Positions 59,557-64,000 of a stretch of DNA of 64,000 bases are shown here, one piece after another. Position 1 is the stretch's first letter, and each line of letters starts with the position of its first letter. Below the pieces are notes generated by a model. It was given only the letters and a program-made list of their open reading frames with translations. It made no database searches and had not been told where the DNA came from. The stretch is taken from NCBI GenBank assembly GCA_030278955.1, contig JAOANR010000014.1:37585453-37649452 (forward strand), given 5' to 3'. The stretch is from Hygrophila difformis (Eukaryota > Streptophyta > Magnoliopsida > Lamiales > Acanthaceae). A program made the translations under genes and the position numbers.

Positions 59557-59926
59557 GCACTCCTCTGTCCCACTAAAAATGTCCCAAAACTTTTGGACAA
59601 GGTATTTTATATGAAGATAGTTAATATTTAATGTAAGGGTATATTAGTGTTTAAAGTAATGGTAAATTAGGAATTTATGTGATGTGATTATAATGAGTTT
59701 GAATTTTTAATTAACTTATTTATGTATGGTGCGATGGTTGCAAATTTGAATTTATTCATGGTTGCCGTTTAAACTTTTAATATATTTATTTATTAATGTG
59801 ATGCATGCAATGAGAGTATGTTTGGTGATTAATATTAAATTTTTTCTTAAAATTGAATTGGGACAAAAATATGTCGGGACGGACGAAAAAATGAAAGTGA
59901 TACATAAATAATGAGACGGATGGAAT
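59557..59926. mobile_element. Stowaway-like (Tc1/mariner) MITE
   Basis: Left end ACTCCTCTGTCCCACTAAAA and right end GAGACGGATGGAAT form the inverted pair of plant Stowaway elements (CTCCCTCCGTCCC type). TA occurs at both borders. There is no coding capacity. Confidence 0.72.
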
Positions 59927-59969
59927 ATAAATTATCCAATGATATGTATAATATTATTAAATAAATATT

Positions 59970-60137
59970 TTTGGTAAACATTTGATACCTATGTGTCGGC
60001 AAAGGTGTTTGTGAGCCCAAGTCACACAAATTACAAAGCGGGATAAATGGGAGGGATAGGGGGCCGGGTGAGAATCGAACCCAATCTATGATTGGAAGGC
60101 AGGGAATATGACCACTTTGGTCAAGTCTCATTCCCAT
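59970..60137 (-). mobile_element. tRNA-derived SINE with 17-bp target duplication
   Basis: On the minus strand a box-A-like CCAAAGTGGTCA and a clear box B (GGTTCGATTCTCACC) lie about 40 bp apart. ATTATTAAATAAATATT flanks it exactly at 59953-59969 and 60138-60154. Length 168 bp. Confidence 0.8.
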
Positions 60138-60154
60138 ATTATTAAATAAATATT

Positions 60155-61182
60155 AATCATATTAAAAAAAATTATTTCATAATCATAAAGTTGATGGGTA
60201 TTACACAATATAATATAATGTGGATATTTAGGGCTAAAATAAAAAATCTGAAAAGTTGATGGGTGTTAAAACGGTATTTCCAATGGAAATGGGGAAATGG
60301 ATAGTTTTTCCTAATATTATAAAGTTTGGGCCAGATTTTGCCAAAAGATTAGTTTAAGTACTAATTTAATTGAGTTATATTTTTGGGAATTGCTTTTTTT
60401 TTTTCCCTTGAAAAATGACTTCCCATATTTTTATAAGTTTTAGTATGTTAGCTATGCCTCATTTTTCAGATCTATATAATATAATAAATTCCAAATATTT
60501 GTTTGCATATACAGACTATATTGTCTTTTTAATTGTAGGTATTAAAATTATGATTGGTAAATGAACCAATATTTTTATAATTATGAGATTTATATTACTC
60601 TTTAGCGTTAAATTTTAAAATACATACTAAAAGTAATTTAAAAGATTATATATAGTAAACACTAATTTCTGTAATCATTAAATTTCAATGTCTAAATTTT
60701 AAACTCTATTTATTTCTCAAACATAGCCATTGAATTTTTTGTGAAATAGGGAGCTTTTCTATCCTTTTTAAATATAACTTATTTCATTTTATTTTAAGGT
60801 CTGATAAGTAATTATTGCCTAATTTCTTCTCCTTTTTTTTTTTTTTACTTAGTTTTCCTTATATTGTGTATATATATTTATGTTTATTTAATTTAATTAA
60901 ATCTAATGATATTTATTTAATTTTAATTTATGTTCTCTTGAAAATTGAAGTTAAATAATATTGAAATCATCCTGTTTTATTAGTTTAATTTAGTTTTAGT
61001 AGTTATACTATTCTATATTATTAATTTAATTTAGTTTAGTTTATTTTTTAACTCTAATATACAGTATTTTAAATTTTATTTTAAAAATACTTTATTTTTA
61101 TATTTATTTTAATTTAACTTTAAAATAATAGAATAAATTATATTAAACAACATAACATAAATTTTAAATTAAAAAGTAATTA
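60155..61182. other. AT-rich, no gene seen
   Basis: Long A/T stretches with no ORF of note. A short direct repeat (AAGTTGATGGGT) occurs at about 60187 and 60253. Confidence 0.5.
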
Positions 61183-61376
61183 ACCGAGGGGGGTATGGTC
61201 GAGCGTTGGGCTCCTCCATCCCATGTCAAGTGATCAAATCTTGGCATTAAGTATATGGACTAACCTGAAAACTCTATGCCAATGTCCCACCATTTGAAAT
61301 GCCTACAATCCACAAAATGGAATTGATCATTGTTGTCGACGGTGGAGACCCCTCGGCTCAAACACCTTTGACCCAA
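61183..61376 (+). mobile_element. Possible second SINE-like element
   Basis: GGTATGGTCGAGCGTTGGGC resembles a box A and GTGATCAAATCTTGG a degenerate box B about 35 bp later. It is a GC-richer island in AT-rich DNA. No clear target duplication was found. Confidence 0.3.
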
Positions 61377-61639
61377 AAATTTAAAAACAAAGAATTAAAT
61401 TAAAATATAGCATAATATAATATAATAACAGGCGTATATAATAGAGTTACACAAATAAATTAAATTAAAGTAAATTACAGAAAATAAAACATAATTAAAT
61501 AAATTAACTAAAAAAGAAAAACATAAATATCATTTAAACTAAATTTCAGCATATGAAAATAAATTTAAGTATATTTATTTTATTTTTACAAATATGTACT
61601 CACCGTCGAAGAATATTATTCAATGGTGATTAAGTTGTA

Positions 61640-62444
61640 GCAGAACATTAAATGCAGGTTACATATTGAAACTATATGCTATTTCAAATAGGTATGCAAA
61701 AAGAAATTGTTAAGTACCTTTCCACCAACCATGAACCATGTCACGTATTGGCTATCGCTTCAAGTCTTCAACTAATGACTTATGTAACATTTCTCTTGCA
61801 TTCAGGCTTCCTGATCCGGATTTAATTTGTCAACTGCCATCAACAGAAGTATCGCTAATTAATAAGATGCACACGTATGGAACAAGAATGACCTCTCCAA
61901 GCCCTAATATCTCCAATGGAATATAAACATTTCTGCCAGAACATGATGTTAATTATTATAAACTAGAAACAGAAAAACGATGAATACAAAAGTTGAACCC
62001 ATCATTCCATCAAAATCTGAACGGAAGGGAAAGCAAAAGGAAACCAAACAACACTCCCAAATGTGAAAGTAAATAAATAAAAATAAAAATGAGTTATTTA
62101 TATATGAACCGTCTACATGTATCATAACCAACGTAAATGATAGAAACTTGTGATTGGTTCTTGGATGATTCCTGCACTACAACACCATATTGATGTAAAA
62201 TGAAAACTAGTGAAAACGCAATTCATTTCCAAGCTTCCAGATATATCTTTTTCCTATGGTCAAGTCAAACTCTAACTTTTGATTTTTCCACAATCTCAGT
62301 TTCAGTCCTTCCCAAAATTCCAGTAGGATTCTCATGGACCCACAATTCAGCAATTATGGTACTTTCTAGTCGGCTATGGTTCAGCCAATTCAAATAATTA
62401 CACCAAAGAAAGTGAATAATGAAATTGTGTATGTTAGAACCACG
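61640..62444. repeat. Third, diverged copy of the UGT upstream module
   Basis: Blocks such as ATATTGAAACTATATGCTA, TTCAAATAGGT and ACACCATATTGATGTAAAATG match the regions upstream of gene a (49660-50095) and pseudogene c. It leads towards relic f. Confidence 0.65.
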
Positions 62445-62788
62445 GAAAAAAAAAGCCCAAATCATCCCACAACTTTTGTCCGTTTCACAAATGGTCCCGT
62501 AATTGTGCCGTTCACTTAATTCATCCAATATATTTGCTAATCCTCGCCAAAATCATCCCATCCGAGGTTAATAATCCCCTAGGCTGATGTATCTGATTAA
62601 CGGGCTAATCATCTGTTGACTATGGGATCATTTGAGAAATGGATGAAAGTTGTGGGATCATTAACCTCGGATGGGATGATTTTGGCGAGGATTGGCAAAT
62701 ATATTGGATGGATTAAGTGAACCGTATAATTATGGGATCATTTGAGAAATGGAGGAAAGTTGTGGGATGATTTGGGCTTTTTTCCCTT
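62445..62788. mobile_element. Foldback MITE with long inverted repeats, MULE-like
   Basis: The ends GGAAAAAAAAAGCCCAAATC and GATTTGGGCTTTTTTCCC are inverted, and the similarity extends over roughly 120 bp each side around a short centre near 62590. Flanks AGAACCACG (62436-62444) and AAAACCACG (62789-62797) form a 9-bp duplication with one mismatch, the size expected for Mutator-like elements. Confidence 0.72.
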
Positions 62789-62912
62789 AAAACCACGCCC
62801 AAAACAAATCATGGCCTCTGTGCAAAAATGACAAACAAAACAAATCAAAACAGCTAAAAATGACAAACAAAACAAATCAGAACAGCTAAAAATGACACAA
62901 ACAAAACAAATC

Positions 62913-63010
62913 ATGGCCTCTGTGCAAAAACTCCATGCAATCACCGTCCCACTCCCTTACCCAGGTCAAAGGTCGATTCCTTGAATAAGCATGTATTAAT
63001 CGACTTCTGA
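62913..63010 (+). pseudogene. UGT86A-like relic f (start codons joined to gene end)
   Basis: ATG at 62913 opens MASVQKLHAITVPLPYPG, matching the first 18 codons of genes a and b. It then passes directly into sequence like the last codons of gene b (GTCGATTCCTTGAATAAGCA versus ATTGATTCTTTGAGTAAGCA), followed by a 3' flank like theirs. Nearly the whole gene, including the intron and PSPG box, is deleted. An earlier partial copy of the start (ATGGCCTCTGTGCAAAAATG) at 62811 belongs to a local 100-bp duplication. Confidence 0.82.
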
Positions 63011-64000
63011 CTTGCCACTTAAGTAATCATCATTTAAGATCTGCTAAAATATTAAGTTAACTATGATTGGATTATGTTTTCTAATATCATGATTTCACAT
63101 TAGTAGTATACATACTCTCAAGTTTTTCGCTACTACTTCCCATCCCGAAATGCATATCCATTAGTATTTCTTTGCTATTGTAGTAATAATATTTAATGAC
63201 ATGAAAAATACCCCCTACATAAAAGAGAGCATTTAATACTAGAGTAATACACAAAAGAAAAAACTATAACCTATTTTTTTTCAGGAAATGCGTAAAAAGT
63301 GAAAAAAGACACCTATTTCGAATAAAGTGTTGCCTTTTTATTCAGTATAACATAAAAACATGATGCTTTATTTCCAACCTAAATATGAATGTATGTATTG
63401 AGGCCATGACTTGAATTCAAGCCCACCAAACCAAATCAAAATCACTAACCACTAAGCAGCAATAACCAAATAAGTATGGATGGATTTAATAATATGATTT
63501 AATCATCACTTCCAACTACCTGAGCAATGGAAGTGGGAAGTATCCTTGATGGTAGTTTCGTTCCTCCCCCGTTGGTGTGACGGTGTCACCATCAACATAT
63601 CTCACTGATCAAAAGCACAGTAATGTTAGATCATCCATATGGGAATCAGTGATTGAAGGGAATTTGTGAGTTTAGGTTGTTGGTTAAAAACATACTGAAC
63701 CTATGGTTAGATATTTGTACCTCATGCAAATTATCACAATTGTACCTTTGGTAAGGGGTTCGATTGAATGATTTCATTGTCTGGGCAAGACGGATGAATA
63801 GCCACCATATAATGAGCACATGCATCTGCAGAATTTTTACCTAAGGAGATGGTGCAGGTAATGCTTGCCATATACCTGTGTTTTCTAAATAATAAACACA
63901 AGTCAGTAGGTCAGCAGTAGATAGGGCTGCCAAAGTCAGTAGATAAGGGCAAAAAAGTTGAGTGGTCTTGATTGATACTCCATAAAGTAAGATTCAGCAA
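63011..64000. other. No recognisable gene
   Basis: The first 80 bp resemble the UGT 3' flanks (GATTATGTTTTCTAATAT). The rest has no ORF of note apart from the SINE-like piece near 63405. Confidence 0.5.
63405..63465 (-). mobile_element. Possible SINE head
   Basis: The minus strand reads GCTGCTTAGTGGTTAGTG (box-A-like) and, about 20 bp later, GGGCTTGAATTCAAGTC (box-B-like), a spacing and sequence common in plant tRNA-derived SINEs. Ends not defined. Confidence 0.35.

Noticed and set aside
60060..60137. tRNA gene suggested by a good box B
   Set aside because: No cloverleaf is possible, and the segment is part of a 168-bp unit with a 17-bp target duplication, so a SINE.

Overview
This is nuclear DNA of a flowering plant, almost certainly a eudicot. 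It is AT-rich, dominated by nested LTR retrotransposons, and carries a cluster of plant family-1 UDP-glycosyltransferases (UGT86A type) with a single phase-1 intron. I cannot name the species. Only two host genes look intact (50272-51806 and 52820-54344).

Layout. 1-9195: a minus-strand Ty3/gypsy element of the Tekay/Del chromovirus type, cut by the window start, with a 2470-bp 5' LTR, iMet primer site, a broken gag, a pol interrupted by in-frame stops, and an extra coiled-coil ORF ahead of gag. 9196-16371: two divergent, broken ORFs resembling the 'putative plant transposon protein' family, each preceded by an array of GCGCC hairpins. 16372-46700: an Athila-like element on the minus strand (gag N-terminus, primer site of the TGGCGCCGTTGCC type, then its 5' LTR). 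That LTR is split by two later insertions. The first (18043-40950) is a second Tekay-like, non-coding element in an unusual tandem form, LTR-int-LTR-int-LTR-int-LTR, bounded by one 5-bp target duplication. The second (42736-44841) is a solo Athila-type LTR that landed in the loop of a TACGACGCTA hairpin. Removing both gives an LTR of about 4.5 kb.

46701-63010: the UGT86A cluster on the plus strand. In order: fragment d (cut at its 5' side by the Athila-like LTR), pseudogene e, intact a, intact b, pseudogene c, and a tiny internally deleted relic f. Shared upstream and downstream flanks show that the cluster grew by repeated duplication of a two-gene block (a/b type). Between c and f lie a degenerate copia element whose gag is split by another Athila-type LTR, a Stowaway-like MITE, a SINE with a 17-bp target duplication, and a foldback MULE-like MITE. 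63010-64000 has no recognisable gene.

The most unusual signals are (1) the three-unit tandem LTR array, (2) two sequence-unrelated families of CG-rich hairpin arrays sitting in the 5' part of Athila-type LTRs or ahead of transposon ORFs (six loci), and (3) the graded decay of UGT copies. Regulation and expression are inferred only from TATA-like sites. All comparisons were made by eye, without alignments or database searches.
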